64,000 bases of DNA from Halocaridina rubra (GCA_037179515.1 JAXCGZ010021048.1:25553-89552); one strand, 5' to 3'; positions 21,355 to 37,193 are shown, counted from the stretch's first letter. Numbers and translations: made by a program. The notes: generated by a model from the letters alone, not told the origin.

Positions 21355-24178
21355 TTGTTATACACAAATGCTGATGGATTAGCTGGTAAGGCAGTAGAAT
21401 TAAAAGATAGGATTCACAACAGTAAGGCAGATATAGTAGCAATTACAGAGACTAAGTTGAGTGAGGACATAAACAGTGTCACAGTTTTTCCTAAGGGCTT
21501 CAGAATACTAAGGGTTGAAAGATCTGAGAGGACTGGTGGAGGGATAGCACTGCTCATAAGTGAAAGGATTCAAGTCGAAGAAATAAACTTGGCTATAGAA
21601 AGTGAGTTCAAGGAATTTCTTGTTGCTCGCATAAATACTGGGTCAGAGAGCATTATAATAACTGTTGTATACAACCCACCAAGGAACCAAAATAGGCTTG
21701 AAGTTTATGAGGAAAGTCATATAGGTACTATTGAAGTCATAAACTCAGTTGTTAACATGGCACGGGAAAAAAAATGTAGGATTTTGATTATGGGAGACTT
21801 TAATCATAAAGAGATAGATTGGATAAATCTTGACCCACACAGTGGTGAGGACTCATTCGGGGCAAGATTCCTAGATTGCGTACAAGGGAATTTCCTACAC
21901 CAACATGTAATGGAACCAACAAGGGCCAGGGGTGGGGATGAGCCATCACTACTTGATCTAGTGTTCACAGATAATGTGTTGGATATTGAAAAAATTGAGT
22001 ATGAACCACCAATTGGAAAGAGTGACCACTGTGTGTTGTTGATGGAGTATATCATTGAAGATATTCTTCCTGAGAGTAGAGGCACTGAGGACATGAGGAG
22101 GAACTATCCGAAAGGAGATTACATCAAAATGAATGAGCTTTTTGCAGTTATTGACTGGAGAACCTTATTTTACAACAAATCTGTACAAGAAATGTATGAC
22201 ATCTTTTGTGAGAAATATGGGAAGATAGTAGATTGCTGCATACCTGTCACCAAAGTAGGTGTAATTCATGCCAGAGAGAAATGGTTCGATAATGGGTGTA
22301 AAAGAGCTAAGGAGTGGAGAGACAAATGCTGGAAAAGGTATAGGAGGAGAAAAAACATAAATGCCTGGCAAACCTACAAAAGAGCAAGAAATGACTACCT
22401 AAGTAAAAGGAGAGAGGCAGAGAGAGACTATGAGAGGGACATCACCAGGAAGGCTAAAGAAAATCCCAAGCTTTTCCACAGCTTTATCAGAGGAAAACTG
22501 AAGGTAAAAGAACAGGTTTTAAGGCTAAAGAGAGCGGATGGAAGCATCACTGAGACGGATGAAGAGATCTGCAAAGAATTGAACAAGGAGTTTCAGTCAG
22601 TATTTACAGTAGAAAATACCCCACCCCCTCAGATTGCAGTGATAGAAGCTCAAGGGCCGGTATTAGAGAACATCAACCTTACAGCCACAGAGGTATGCAA
22701 AGCGCTGATGGATTTAGATGTTCATAAAGCTACAGGTCCTGATGACATATCCCCTCATGTGCTTAAAAAATGCACAAACTCAATATCAGTGGCACTAAGT
22801 ATCATATTTAAAAAGTCACTGGAGTCGGGGGAGATTCCAAGATGCTGGAAACAAGCAAATGTGATACCTATCTTCAAAAAGGGAAGGAGGGATATGGCTC
22901 TGAACTATAGACCAGTTTCCTTGACCAGCATAGTTTGCAAAGTTATGGAGAAACTACTAAGGAAACATATCTCTCTTCACTTGGAATCCTTCAACTTTTT
23001 GTCAGTGAGGCAACATGGCTTCAGAGAAGGTAGATCAACAGTAACAAACTTATTAGAATTTTATGATGAGGTAAGCCAAATCTTACAGGAAAGAGAGGGC
23101 TGGGCAGATTGCATATTCCTAGACTTCCAGAAAGCGTTTGACACTGTTCCACATGGGAGACTTATTAGGAAGCTGCAATCAATGTCTAGAATAGGTGGAA
23201 ATGTTTTGGAATGGATAAAAACTTACTTAGAAGGAAGGGAACAGAGGGTTAGAGTAAGACACTCAGTGTCTGAATGGAGAAGAGTTAGTAGTGGAGTTCC
23301 ACAGGGTTCAGTTTTAGGGCCACTTTTGTTCCTTGTATATGTAAATGACCTACCAGAGTCTGTAAATTCATTCATGAATATGTTTGCAGATGATGCAAAG
23401 ATTGTGAAGAAAGTAAAAAACGAGAACAATGGTAGAGAACTTCAGGAGGATCTAAATAATCTGCATGAGTGGTCAGAAAAGTGGCTAATGAAATTCAATA
23501 CTTCAAAATGTAAGGTAATGAGAATGGGTACAAGTGCAAGAAGGCCCAAGCTTGACTACTCGGTGGCTGGAGTACAACTTCAAGAGACAGAAAATGAGAG
23601 AGATCTAGGAGTAAACATACTGGCAAATTTGTCTCCAGAAATACATATAAATGGCATAGTAAGGGCAGCATATGCATTCTTATCAAATGTAAGGGTAGCC
23701 TTCAGGCACATGGACAAGGAAATGTTCAGAAATATTTATGTAACCTATGTGAGGCCAAAACTCGAATATGCAGCCCCCTTTTGGAATCCGCACTTGAAAA
23801 AGCACATAGCTAAGCTTGAAAAAGTTCAAAGACATGCCACGAAACTGGTGCCAGAAATACGCAATCTCAGTTATGATGAGAGGCTGAGGGAATTAGACTT
23901 ACCATCACTCGAAGCTAGAAGAGTGAGGGGGGGATATGGTGACAGTCTTTAAATTCCTTCATGGTTATGATAGAGTGGATAGGGATCGATATTTTGATAT
24001 GGCTGGCTCTAGAACTAGAGGTCATAGTTTGAAGCTTCGTAAGAAAGCTTCTTTGCAGGATGTAAGGAAATACTTTTTCAGTGTAAGAGTAGTTGATAAT
24101 TGGAATTGGCTAAGCGAGGAGGTAGTTAATGCTATCTCAATCCATAGTTTTAAGGACAGGTATGATAAGTATCACTAA
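21355..24178 (+). CDS. CR1-like LINE ORF2, endonuclease-reverse transcriptase (one frameshift)
   Basis: The first 865 codons hold an apurinic-type endonuclease ([41 protein letters not shown]) and a reverse transcriptase ([47 protein letters not shown]). The protein nicks target DNA and primes cDNA from the nick. A run of seven G at 23927-23933, against six in copies B and C, shifts the frame; the last 80 codons continue at 23936-24178. The beginning has no ATG: the frame is open into ORF1, so translation may depend on -1 shifting or reinitiation. Otherwise the copy looks young. Confidence 0.88.
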
Positions 24179-24236
24179 GTATAAAATGGAAGCGATCAGG
24201 AGACGGGAAGATACGAGCTTTGGGCTCTTTCCCGTA

Positions 24237-24576
<340 letters not shown>

Positions 24577-24577
24577 G

Positions 24578-24579
<2 letters not shown>

Positions 24580-24640
<61 letters not shown>
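24580..24640. repeat. (TA)n array downstream of SINE copy 1
   Basis: About 30 TA units, followed by an 85-bp unrecognised spacer (24641-24725) and then another TA array. Confidence 0.95.
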
Positions 24641-24644
<4 letters not shown>

Positions 24645-24722
24645 ATGTATATAATTTTTTGTTCAGCTCCAACCTATATCCACCCCTTTTCGAATGGCTA
24701 TTAACATTTACACAAAACGGCA

Positions 24723-24725
<3 letters not shown>

Positions 24726-24815
<90 letters not shown>
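24726..24815. repeat. (TA)n array upstream of an RTE/BovB-like LINE
   Basis: About 45 TA units ending where the LINE reverse transcriptase frame starts. Confidence 0.95.
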
Positions 24816-28570
<3,755 letters not shown>

Positions 28571-28575
28571 CTCTA

Positions 28576-31503
28576 GTTTTGGGGTGATTACCTAATTGTG
28601 ATTACCTAATTGTGTTTACGGGAAAGAGCCCAAAGTTCGTATCTTCCCGTCTCCTGATCGCTTCCATTTTATACTTAGTGATACTTATCATACCTGTCCT
28701 TAAAACTATGGATTGAGATAGCATTAACTACCTCCTCGCTTAGCCAATTCCAATTATCAACTACTCTTACACTGAAAAAGTATTGCCTTACATCCTGCAA
28801 AGAAGTTTTCTTACAAAGCTTCAAACTATGACCTCTAGTTCTAGAGCCAGCCATATCAAAATATCGATCCCTATCCACTCTATCATAACCATAAAGGAAT
28901 TTAAAGACTGTCACCATATCCCCCCCCCCTCACTCTTCTAGCTTCGAGTGATGGTAAGTCTAATTCCCTCAGCCTCTCATCATAACTGAGATTGCATATT
29001 TCAGGCACCAGTTTCGTGGCATGTCTTTGAACTTTTTCAAGCTTAGCTATGTGCTTTTTCAAGTGTGGATTCCAAAAGAGGGCTGCATATTCGAGTTTTG
29101 GCCTCACATAGGTTACATAAATATTTCTGAACATTTCCTTGTCCATGTGCCTGAAGGCTACCCTTACATTTGATAAGAATGCATATGCTGCCCTTACTAT
29201 GCCATTTATATGTCTTTCTGGAGACAAATCTGCCAGTATGTTTACTCCTAGATCTCTCTCATTTTCTGTCTCTTGAAGTTGTACTCCAGCCACCGAGTAG
29301 TCAAGCTTGGGCCTTCTTGCACTTGTACCCATTCTCATTACCTTACATTTTGAAGTATTGAATTTCATTAGCCACTTTTCTGACCACTCATGCAGATTAT
29401 TTACATCCTCCTGAAGTTCTCTACCATTGTTCTCGTTTTTTACTTTCTTCACAATCTTTGCATCATCTGCAAACATATTCATGAATGAATTTGCAGACTC
29501 TGGTAGGTCATTTACATATACAAGGAACAAAAGTGGCCCTAAAACTGAACCCTGTGGAACTCCACTACTAACTCTTCTCCATTCAGACACTGAGTGTCTT
29601 ACTCTAACCCTCTGTTCCCTTCCTTCTAAGTAAGTTTTTATCCATTCCAAAACATTTCCACCTATTCTAGCCATTGATTGCAGCTTCCTAATAAGTCTCC
29701 CATGTGGAACAGTGTCAAACGCTTTCTGGAAGTCTAGGAATATGCAATCTGCCCAGCCCTCTCTTTCCTGTAAGATTTGGCTTACCTCATCATAAAATCC
29801 TAATAAGTTTGTTACTGTTGAGCTACCTTGTCTGAAGCCATGTTGCCTCACTGACAAAAAGTTGAAGGATTCCAAGTGAAGAGAGATATGTTTCCTTAGT
29901 AGTTTCTCCATAACTTTGCAAACTATGCTGGTCAAGGAAACTGGTCTATAGTTCAGAGCCGTATCCCTCCTTCCCTTTTTGAAGATAGGTATCACATTTG
30001 CTTGTTTCCAGCATCTTGGAATCTCCCCCGACTCCCGTGACTCCTTAAATATGATACTTAGTGCCACTGATATTGTGTTTGCGCATTTTTTAAGCACATG
30101 AGGGGATATGTCATCAGGACCTGTAGCTTTATGAACATCTAAATCCATCAGCGCTTTGCATACCTCTGTGGCTGTAAGGTTGATGTTCTCTAATACCTGC
30201 CCTTGAGCTTCTATCACTGCAATCTGAGGGGGTGGGGTATTTTCTACTGTAAATACTGACTGAAACTCCTTGTTCAATTCTTTGCAGATCTCTTCATCCG
30301 TCTCAGTGATGCTTCCATCCGCTCTCTTTAGCCTTAAAACCTGTTCTTTTACCTTCAGTTTTCCTCTGATAAAGCTGTGGAAAAGCTTGGGATTTTCTTT
30401 AGCCTTCCTGGTGATGTGCCTCTCATAGTCTCTCTCTGCCTCTCTCCTTTTACTTAGGTAGTCATTTCTTGCTCTTTTGTAGGTTTGCCAGGCATTTATG
30501 TTTTTTCTCCTCCTATACCTTTTCCAGCATTTGTCTCTCCACTCCTTAGCTCTTTTACACCCATTATCGAACTATCTCTCTCTGGCATGAATTACACCTA
30601 CTTTGGTGACAGGTATGCAGCAATCTACTATCTTCCCATATTTCTCACAAAAGATGTCATACATTTCTTGTACAGATTTGTTGTAAAATAAGGTTCTCCA
30701 GTCAATAACTGCAAAAAGCTCATTCATTTTGATGTAATCCCCTTTCGGATAGTTCCTCCTCATGTCCTCAGTGCCTCTACTCTCAGGCAGAATATCTTCA
30801 ATGATATACTCCATCAACAACACACAGTGGTCACTCTTTCCAATTGGTGGTTCATACTCAATTTTTTCAATATCCAACACATTATCTGTGAACACTAGAT
30901 CAAGTAGTGATGGCTCATCCCCACCCCTGGCCCTTGTTGGTTCCATTACATGTTGGTGTAGGAAATTCCCTTGTACGCAATCTAGGAATCTTGCCCCGAA
31001 TGAGTCCTCACCACTGTGTGGGTCAAGATTTATCCAATCTATCTCTTTATGATTAAAGTCTCCCATAATCAAAATCCTACATTTTTCTTCCCGTGCCATG
31101 TTAACAACTGAGTTTATGACTTCAATAGTACCTATATGACTTTCCTCATAAACTTCAAGCCTATTTTGGTTCCTTGGTGGGTTGTATACAACAGTTATTA
31201 TAATGCTCTCTGACCCAGTATTTATGCGAGCAACAAGAAATTCCTTGAACTCACTTTCTATAGCCAAGTTTATTTCTTCGACTTGAATCCTTTCACTTAT
31301 GAGCAGTGCTATCCCTCCACCAGTCCTCTCTGATCTTTCAACCCTTAGTAGTCTGAAGCCCTTAGGAAAAACTGTGACACTGTTTATGTCCTCACTCAAC
31401 TTAGTCTCTGTAATTGCTACTATATCTGCCTTACTGTTGTGAATCCTATCTTTTAATTCTACTGCCTTACCAGCTAATCCATCAGCATTTTGTGTATAAC
31501 AAT
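28576..31503 (-). mobile_element. CR1-like LINE copy E, ORF2 part, split by a gypsy element
   Basis: The same family as copy D, read on the minus strand. It begins with the reverse-complement 14-bp tail at 28576-28612. The ORF2 frame runs from about 31500 down to 28675, with two breaks: a TGG-to-TAG stop at 30572-30574 in the linker after the endonuclease, and a run of ten C at 28920-28929 that shifts the last 80 codons. Endonuclease motifs [19 protein letters not shown] and KSDHC and the FADD active site are retained. It is interrupted at 31503 by the LTR retrotransposon and resumes at 35475. Confidence 0.9.
31499..31503. repeat. Target-site duplication (left) of the gypsy element
   Basis: ACAAT directly precedes the left LTR and is repeated at 35475-35479. 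Copy D shows the uninterrupted site TATACACAAATG preceded by ATTGT on its strand, confirming a 5-bp duplication. Confidence 0.93.
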
Positions 31504-31671
31504 TGTTATGTATAACTTTTGAGCTGATTAATTCGTGCGCTTTGCATTGCGCTATTGTTTTGTTGTTTTGACTGGGGTAGAACACGCCATGTCGGACATC
31601 TAAGTTTGAGTAATAAAACCTCCACTTTTTCTCACGATTTTAAATGAATTCCTGTTTTGGAGTATGGAACA
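31504..31671 (+). repeat. Left LTR of the gypsy element
   Basis: 168 bp, starting TGTTATG and ending GGAACA. It contains AATAAAA near its 3' third as a likely polyadenylation signal. It differs from the right LTR at two positions (G/A and G/C). Confidence 0.95.
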
Positions 31672-31673
31672 AA

Positions 31674-31690
31674 TGGCGACGAGGATGGGA
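31674..31690 (+). promoter_or_regulatory. Candidate primer-binding site
   Basis: TGGCGACGAGGATGGGA begins two bases after the left LTR, where a tRNA 3' end would pair to prime minus-strand synthesis. The tRNA was not identified. Confidence 0.6.
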
Positions 31691-32236
31691 TGGACCAATG
31701 CAGTAGCAAAAGGAACTTCTGGTTTGCAGTATTTAAGTGAAGTTTTTGCAGTTTTGAGGTAGCCGGTAAATTGGGTAAGCTTCTGACTTCCGAGATTTTC
31801 GTTCCCATGGCCACCCTCATGTTTTGATCAAGTTTTGCAGTTAGCATTGGAGCCTTCATAGATGCCGTATTATAACTGTTTAAGCTTAATGCTGACGATT
31901 TTTTCAAGATTGGAAAGCTATAGTGATTATTTTCCAAGGTGTACCCTAGATTGATGATAGCCTATGGTAGGCCAATTGTGTTTATCGGTAACCTTGTTTC
32001 CAGTGTTTTGTGGATGGTAGCCTTGATTGATCATAGCCTACCGTAAGCATATGGTGCTTAACCCCAGTGCTTTGAGGAGTGGAGTAAAACAAATTGCATA
32101 TAGGCCTAGCCTAGTTCTATGATGTTTAGCTTATGTTGTCAGTGCTATAATATTTAGCCTATTCTGTCTGTGCCATGATTGCATGTTGTGTATTTTGAGA
32201 TTATTACCAGTTCACCCAGTGACTTAGCCTATAATC

Positions 32237-33030
32237 ATGCCTCAAGAAAATGAAAATAGGGGTAACCGCAGAGTGAACATTGATCATTTTAATCCTTCAA
32301 AGATTTCTTTTGAATTGTGGTTAAGTTTGTTGGAAGCAAATTTTTTAAATTTGGAAATAACTGAGGCATATAGTAAAAAAATTTACTTCTGGTTTCTATT
32401 GGTACTGAAGTTTATGCTATTTTAGGAAACATTTGTGCCCCATATTTACCACATACTAAGTCGTATGAGGATTTATGTAAATTACTTAAGGCACATTATG
32501 ATGCAAAGCCTAGTTATCATAGAAGTTTATTGGCTTTTCAACAAAGGAGGAAAAAAGGAGGTGAGACATTAAAAGATTTGTATGCAGACCTGAAGTGTCT
32601 AGCCAAAGACTGTGATTTTGGTAGCAACTTTGATTCTCATGTGCGGGATCAGTTGGTTATGGCTCTTGAAAATGAGGTTTATTTTTCAAATCTGGTTGCT
32701 GAAAATTTAAATTTGAAGGTTATGTCTTCTATCCAAATAGTTGAGAGAGTTTTGAATTTTGAACAAGCTTATGTTTCTGAAAAGGCTGGTGTTGTTCAAA
32801 AGGTTAAAACCCCAACCAATGGTCCCATGAGTAAGTCAGTTTCTTGTAAACACTGTGGTTACCCTCATGATAGTGCAAAATGTCGCTTTAAGAATTTAAC
32901 ATGTAATTTATGTGGTAAGAAAGGACATTTAAAACAAGTTTGTTGGAAGGCTTCAAAAGATGTCAAATGTAATGTGAAGCCAAAGCCAGTAAAAGAAAGT
33001 TTTAATAAGGCTTCTGAGAAAAAAACATAA
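32237..33030 (+). pseudogene. gypsy gag, frameshifted
   Basis: Starts MPQENENRGN at 32237. A one-base loss in the A run 32375-32381 stops the frame at 32425; the same protein continues in another frame and is readable from before 32530 to 33030. The C-terminal part has two zinc knuckles: CKHCGYPHDSAKC (one residue short of CCHC spacing) and CNLCGKKGHLKQVC (canonical CX2CX4HX4C). These bind element RNA during packaging. Capsid-like sequence (LKDLYADLKCLAKDC) precedes them. Confidence 0.85.
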
Positions 33031-33104
33031 GGTTAAAGTTAAAGCAGTAGACAATGTAGCAGTTTCCAGTGATACTGATGAAGAAAGACTGTTGTCAGTA
33101 AAAA

Positions 33105-35195
33105 ATGTCAATGCTATTGGTTAATGGTAAGTTTGTACCTTTTGAGGTGGATACAGGTGCTGCTGTGAGTACCTTGACTAAAGATTGGGTTCATAATTTG
33201 GGATTGTCCATTGTAGATTGTAATAAAATGTTAAATGCTTATGATGATCTCAAAATAAATGTTTTGGGTAAAGTTGTAGTGGATGTTTACTATAATTCTC
33301 TGCAAGTGAAACAGACATTTTATGTTGTAGGGAATCATAATTCTAACTTATGTGGCAAAGATTTGATGCCAAAAATAGGTATTTATTTGTCTGGTATTAA
33401 TGATTCTTCTAAAATTTCTAAAGTCAATGGTTCTGTGGTAGAATTGTTGAATGATTATGAAGTTAATCCTAATAAACCCATTTCAGATATTACAGCTCAC
33501 ATTCATGTTAAGAGTGATGTAGTCCCAAAATTCAGAAAACACAGATCAGTTCCAATTCACTATAAATCTTTAGTTGAAGATGCTTTAAATAAACTGATTG
33601 TAGATGATATAGTTGAGCCTGTTAACCATAGTGAGTGGGCTGCCCCCATTGTTACTGTGTTGAAATCGGATAAGGAGTCTGTACGTATCTGTGGAGATTT
33701 TAAAGAATTGAATAAATGTATATCATGTGACCAATATCCATTACCTAAAACAGATGAGTTGTTAGCATCTATTGGTAAGGGAAAGATTTTTTCTACTATT
33801 GATTTAAAAAATGCATATTTACAGATTTCTGTGAGTGAAGAAAGCCAAAAGTATTTAGTAGTAAATACACATAAAGGTTTGTTTAAGTACAAAAGATTAC
33901 CTTTTGGTCTTTCTTCTTCACCAGCTATATTTCAGAGATTTATGGCTAACCTGTTGAAAGATGTAGAGGGAGTTGATGCTTATTTGGATGACATTATTGT
34001 AAGTGGTGAATCTGAAGAGCAGCATGATCTTAGGTTTATTGAAGTGTTAAAAATTTTGCAAGAGCATAATGTTCAGATTAACAAGAAAAAATGTGCTGTT
34101 AAGGTTTCTTCTTTAGAATATCTTGGATTTTGTATCTCAGGTGAAGGAATCAAACCTTCCCCTAAGAAGGTCAAAGCTATTCTAGATTCTCCACCTCCTA
34201 CTTCTGTTGCAGAGTTGCAATCTTTTATTGGAATGTTGACATATTATTGTAAATTCATTAAGAATTTTTCTTCCAAGCTGGCCCCCTTGTATGAATTGCT
34301 AAAAAAGAATCAAGTTTTTAAATGGTCTGGACTTGAAAACAAAGCTTTTGAAATTGTAAAATCGGATTTATCAAAAGGTCCCCTTTTGGCTAATTATGAT
34401 GGTAATAGTCCACTAGTTGTTGAAGTGGATGCGTCTCCTATTGGTGTAGGATGTGTATTGTTGCAAAAAATTGATGGAAGAGAATTGCCAGTTTATTTTG
34501 CTAGTAAAAAACTGACATCAGCTGAACAGAACTATGCTCAAATTGACCGAGAAGGGCTTGCCTTAGTTTTTGGGTTGAATCGCTTTAGATATTTTTTACT
34601 TGGAAGACAATTTGAAGCAAGGACCGACCATAAACCACTTTTAGGTTTATTTGGCAAAGGGCGTCATATTCCTACTAATGCCAATGCTCGTATTCAGCGT
34701 TGGGCACTGTTTCTCTCTCAATATGATTTTGAGCTTACTTACAAAGTGGGTAAAGAAAATGTTGTGGCTGATGCCCTTAGCAGGTTGCCTATTGATGATG
34801 ATCATAAATCCATGACTCCAAATGAATACATTAAGTTAGTTGAAGCTTTAGATTTTGAAGATATTTCTTTTTCAAAAATCAGAAATTGTACTCAGAAAGA
34901 TGAGGTTTTGGGTCAACTCATGCATAATATAAAGACACCTAGAGAGTCTCCAATGCCTTTAGGTTCTTCGAATGTAAGTAATTATTCCTATGCCTCTAGT
35001 TCCACTAATGATGTTGAAGTATCTTCACAAAAGTGTGATGTTTCAGTTCAACCTGATAGTAATCGTATTGAGCCTGAAGACACAGTCTCAGAAACTGAAA
35101 GGTGTGGTGTGAATGATAAACAGATTGTATCACCATCTCCAGTATTACGGAGATCAAAGAGAATTATTAAGCCACCAGAAAAATTAAACTTGTAA
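33105..35195 (+). CDS. gypsy pol: protease, reverse transcriptase, RNase H; integrase missing
   Basis: 696 codons from the first ATG; the true protein probably begins upstream, across an A-run indel at 33100-33105. The aspartic protease motif VDTGAAVS is at residues 15-22. The reverse transcriptase has YLDDIIVSG near residue 295. RNase H has VEVDASPIGVGC near 439 and TDHKPLLGLFG near 507, then the usual VADALSRLP near 554. After about residue 605 the HHCC and DDE integrase modules are absent; the sequence goes straight to a hydrophilic tail ending RRSKRIIKPPEKLNL. Intact Mag-like pol proteins are several hundred residues longer. The deletion junction is near 34915-34960. Confidence 0.88.
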   Translation: MSMLLVNGKFVPFEVDTGAAVSTLTKDWVHNLGLSIVDCNKMLNAYDDLKINVLGKVVVDVYYNSLQVKQTFYVVGNHNSNLCGKDLMPKIGIYLSGINDSSKISKVNGSVVELLNDYEVNPNKPISDITAHIHVKSDVVPKFRKHRSVPIHYKSLVEDALNKLIVDDIVEPVNHSEWAAPIVTVLKSDKESVRICGDFKELNKCISCDQYPLPKTDELLASIGKGKIFSTIDLKNAYLQISVSEESQKYLVVNTHKGLFKYKRLPFGLSSSPAIFQRFMANLLKDVEGVDAYLDDIIVSGESEEQHDLRFIEVLKILQEHNVQINKKKCAVKVSSLEYLGFCISGEGIKPSPKKVKAILDSPPPTSVAELQSFIGMLTYYCKFIKNFSSKLAPLYELLKKNQVFKWSGLENKAFEIVKSDLSKGPLLANYDGNSPLVVEVDASPIGVGCVLLQKIDGRELPVYFASKKLTSAEQNYAQIDREGLALVFGLNRFRYFLLGRQFEARTDHKPLLGLFGKGRHIPTNANARIQRWALFLSQYDFELTYKVGKENVVADALSRLPIDDDHKSMTPNEYIKLVEALDFEDISFSKIRNCTQKDEVLGQLMHNIKTPRESPMPLGSSNVSNYSYASSSTNDVEVSSQKCDVSVQPDSNRIEPEDTVSETERCGVNDKQIVSPSPVLRRSKRIIKPPEKLNL

Positions 35196-35295
35196 TGTCT
35201 TTTGTTGCCATAATATATTGATATTTCTGTATAATGATTGCTGTATGTTGATATTTTTCTGATCCATTTTTGATAAGTGTTGTATGTCTTTTCTT

Positions 35296-35306
35296 GGAGG
35301 GAGGAA
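35296..35306 (+). promoter_or_regulatory. Polypurine tract
   Basis: GGAGGGAGGAA directly precedes the TG of the right LTR, the normal plus-strand primer position. Confidence 0.88.
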
Positions 35307-35474
35307 TGTTATGTATAACTTTTGAGCTGATTAATTCGTGCACTTTGCATTGCGCTATTGTTTTGTTGTTTTCACTGGGGTAGAACACGCCATGTCGGAC
35401 ATCTAAGTTTGAGTAATAAAACCTCCACTTTTTCTCACGATTTTAAATGAATTCCTGTTTTGGAGTATGGAACA
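35307..35474 (+). repeat. Right LTR of the gypsy element
   Basis: 168 bp, the same length as the left LTR and differing at two positions. Followed by the second ACAAT. Confidence 0.95.
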
Positions 35475-36339
35475 ACAATCTTAATGAGGCCCCATCCCCT
35501 GATCTTCTGTCATTATCTTCTTTATTTCCCCTTTGTCTGGAAGAACTCTGTAATGAAAATTTTTCTTCTCTTCTTCATTTCTTTCATCATTTAACCTTCT
35601 TGCCTCTTGCAACAAGTTTTTGATCTTTCCCATCTCTTCCTGTGTTCTGTATCATCTAATGAACACTTCTTTGAATTCTTGAAGGTCTTTTAGACTTTTT
35701 TTTCTCAACAATATTTCCCTACATGTTTCCCCTCTCTCAAAGGTTACTTTTGTTGGTCTCGGCTTTCCTTCCCTCGAATATTTACCTAGTTGGTGTATGT
35801 TTACAATATCCTCAGGACCACATACTACTCCAAGCTTTCTTATCAGGTCTACAACCCTAGCTTTATTTTCTTCAAGTCTCCCCTGCCATGTTGGCTCCTG
35901 GGATTCGCTTATGCCTGAGATTACCACTGTCTTCTCCTTATCAAGTGCCTGTCTGATGAGTGGGTTTGCCCTTTCCATCACAACGGCTTTCATTTTTTCG
36001 ATTACTGTCTCTTTATAGTCAACTGTTTGTATGTTTTCCAGTGCCACCACCTTTACAGCCTCTTTTACTGCCACATTCCCCTTTAGTGCATCAGCAAAGG
36101 AAGTTTTCATGGCATCATTTTCCATATTCAGCTCCTGGAACTCTTTTCTGAACTGTTCAATGTTTTCCTTAATCTGGACATTCCAAGCAGCAATCTCGTC
36201 TCTCTCAGAAGAGAGCAGTGAACTAACATCTAATTCCTTTAGGTTGTCATTCAGCTGTTTGTTTTTATCTTCTTGTTTAGAAATTCTAGATTCTAGTTGA
36301 CTCTTTTCCCCTTCCAGCTTCTTTATTCTTTTTTTCTAG
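35475..36339 (-). mobile_element. CR1-like LINE copy E, ORF1 part
   Basis: The continuation of copy E beyond the gypsy insertion. The minus-strand frame covers the C-terminal two thirds of ORF1, with VVISGISES and KVTFERGETCREILLRK. A CGA-to-TGA change at 35652-35654 truncates it, a typical CpG decay event. Homology to copy D ends at about 36339, in the coiled coil, so the element is 5'-truncated there. The junction shares CTAG with the next fragment. Confidence 0.9.
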
Positions 36340-37085
36340 AATGTGCGTGGTTGTAGTACGATAGAGAGCAAAAGATGTGAGATTGGATATATGTTTGGTA
36401 GGAGGAGGATGGATGTATTGACATTGTGTGAGACGAAGATGAAAGGAAAAGGAGAAGTGGCATTTTGGTGATGTGACAGGTAGGGTGTCTGGGATTGAAA
36501 GGGGGAGAGTGAGAGAAGGATTGGCATTATTGCTGAGTGAATGGTTGGTAAATAAGGTAGTGGAATGGAAAGAAGTGTCATCTAGGATGATGTGGGTGAG
36601 GGCTGGGATAGGTAGGGAATGTTGGGCTTTTGTTAGTGCATATGGGCCAGGATGTGAGAGAAGTGAAGAGGAGCGGGATGAATTCTGGAATGAGTTAACT
36701 GGGTGTGTGGATGGTTTGAGTAGGAGGAGCTATGTAGTTGTGTTGGGTGACTTGAATGCCAGAGTGGGTGATGGAGAGGTAGAAGGTGTAGGAAAGTATG
36801 GGGTACCAGGTGGGAATGATTTCTTCTTTTCAAGAAGAAATCAATAAGTATACTTGGATGAGAGTGGCACATGGAAGAGTGAAAGAAAGAGCATTGATGG
36901 ATTATGTGTTGGTAGCAAAGAGCATGATTGATAGAGTGAAAGATGTGCATGCATTTAGGGGTGTGGTTGCTGGGATGACTGATCATTTGATTTGGTTGAA
37001 GCAAAAGTGGTGGTAGCAAAAGAGTGGGGGAGTAGAGTGGGGGATGTAAAAGGGAAATGGTGAAGGTGAAAGAGTTGGAAAAGCC
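36340..37085 (+). mobile_element. RTE-type LINE endonuclease fragment
   Basis: The plus-strand translation contains the N-terminal endonuclease of an RTE element: NVRG, LCETKMKGKGE, WAFVSAYGPG, VVVLGDLNARVGDGE, and a second part with KYTWMRVAHGRVKERALMDYVL and AGMTDH. A short deletion (about 20 codons plus a frame change) follows GVPGGN near 36815, and a stop lies near 36470. It probably comes from the same family as the reverse-transcriptase fragments at 26130, 52383 and 56430, but it is on the other strand and not continuous with them. Confidence 0.82.
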
Positions 37086-37098
37086 AGAGAAGAGACAG

Positions 37099-37099
<1 letters not shown>

Positions 37100-37191
<92 letters not shown>
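37100..37191. repeat. (TA)n array left of the large inverted repeat
   Basis: About 45 TA units. Confidence 0.95.

Positions 37192-37193
<2 letters not shown>

Larger units (their letters stand above)
31504..35474 (+). mobile_element. Ty3/gypsy LTR retrotransposon, Mag-like, integrase deleted
   Basis: A complete element with 168-bp LTRs (TGTTAT...GGAACA), a primer site, gag, a protease-reverse transcriptase-RNase H pol, a purine tract and a 5-bp target duplication. The LTRs differ at two positions, so the insertion is young. Gag and pol are broken by single-base indels in A runs at 32375-32381, 33019-33025 and 33100-33105. Pol passes from just after RNase H to a short C-terminal tail with no integrase, although the frame stays open. 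Pol resembles Mag-type (K02A2.6-like) sequences; the clade is an inference. It needs an integrase from another element. Confidence 0.93.

Noticed and set aside
33019..33050. Programmed -1 frameshift (A AAA AAC-like) between gag and pol
   Set aside because: The -1 frame meets a TAG at 33048-33050 before reaching pol, and the next frame reads as gag-pol linker. Single-base indels in A runs explain the breaks better.
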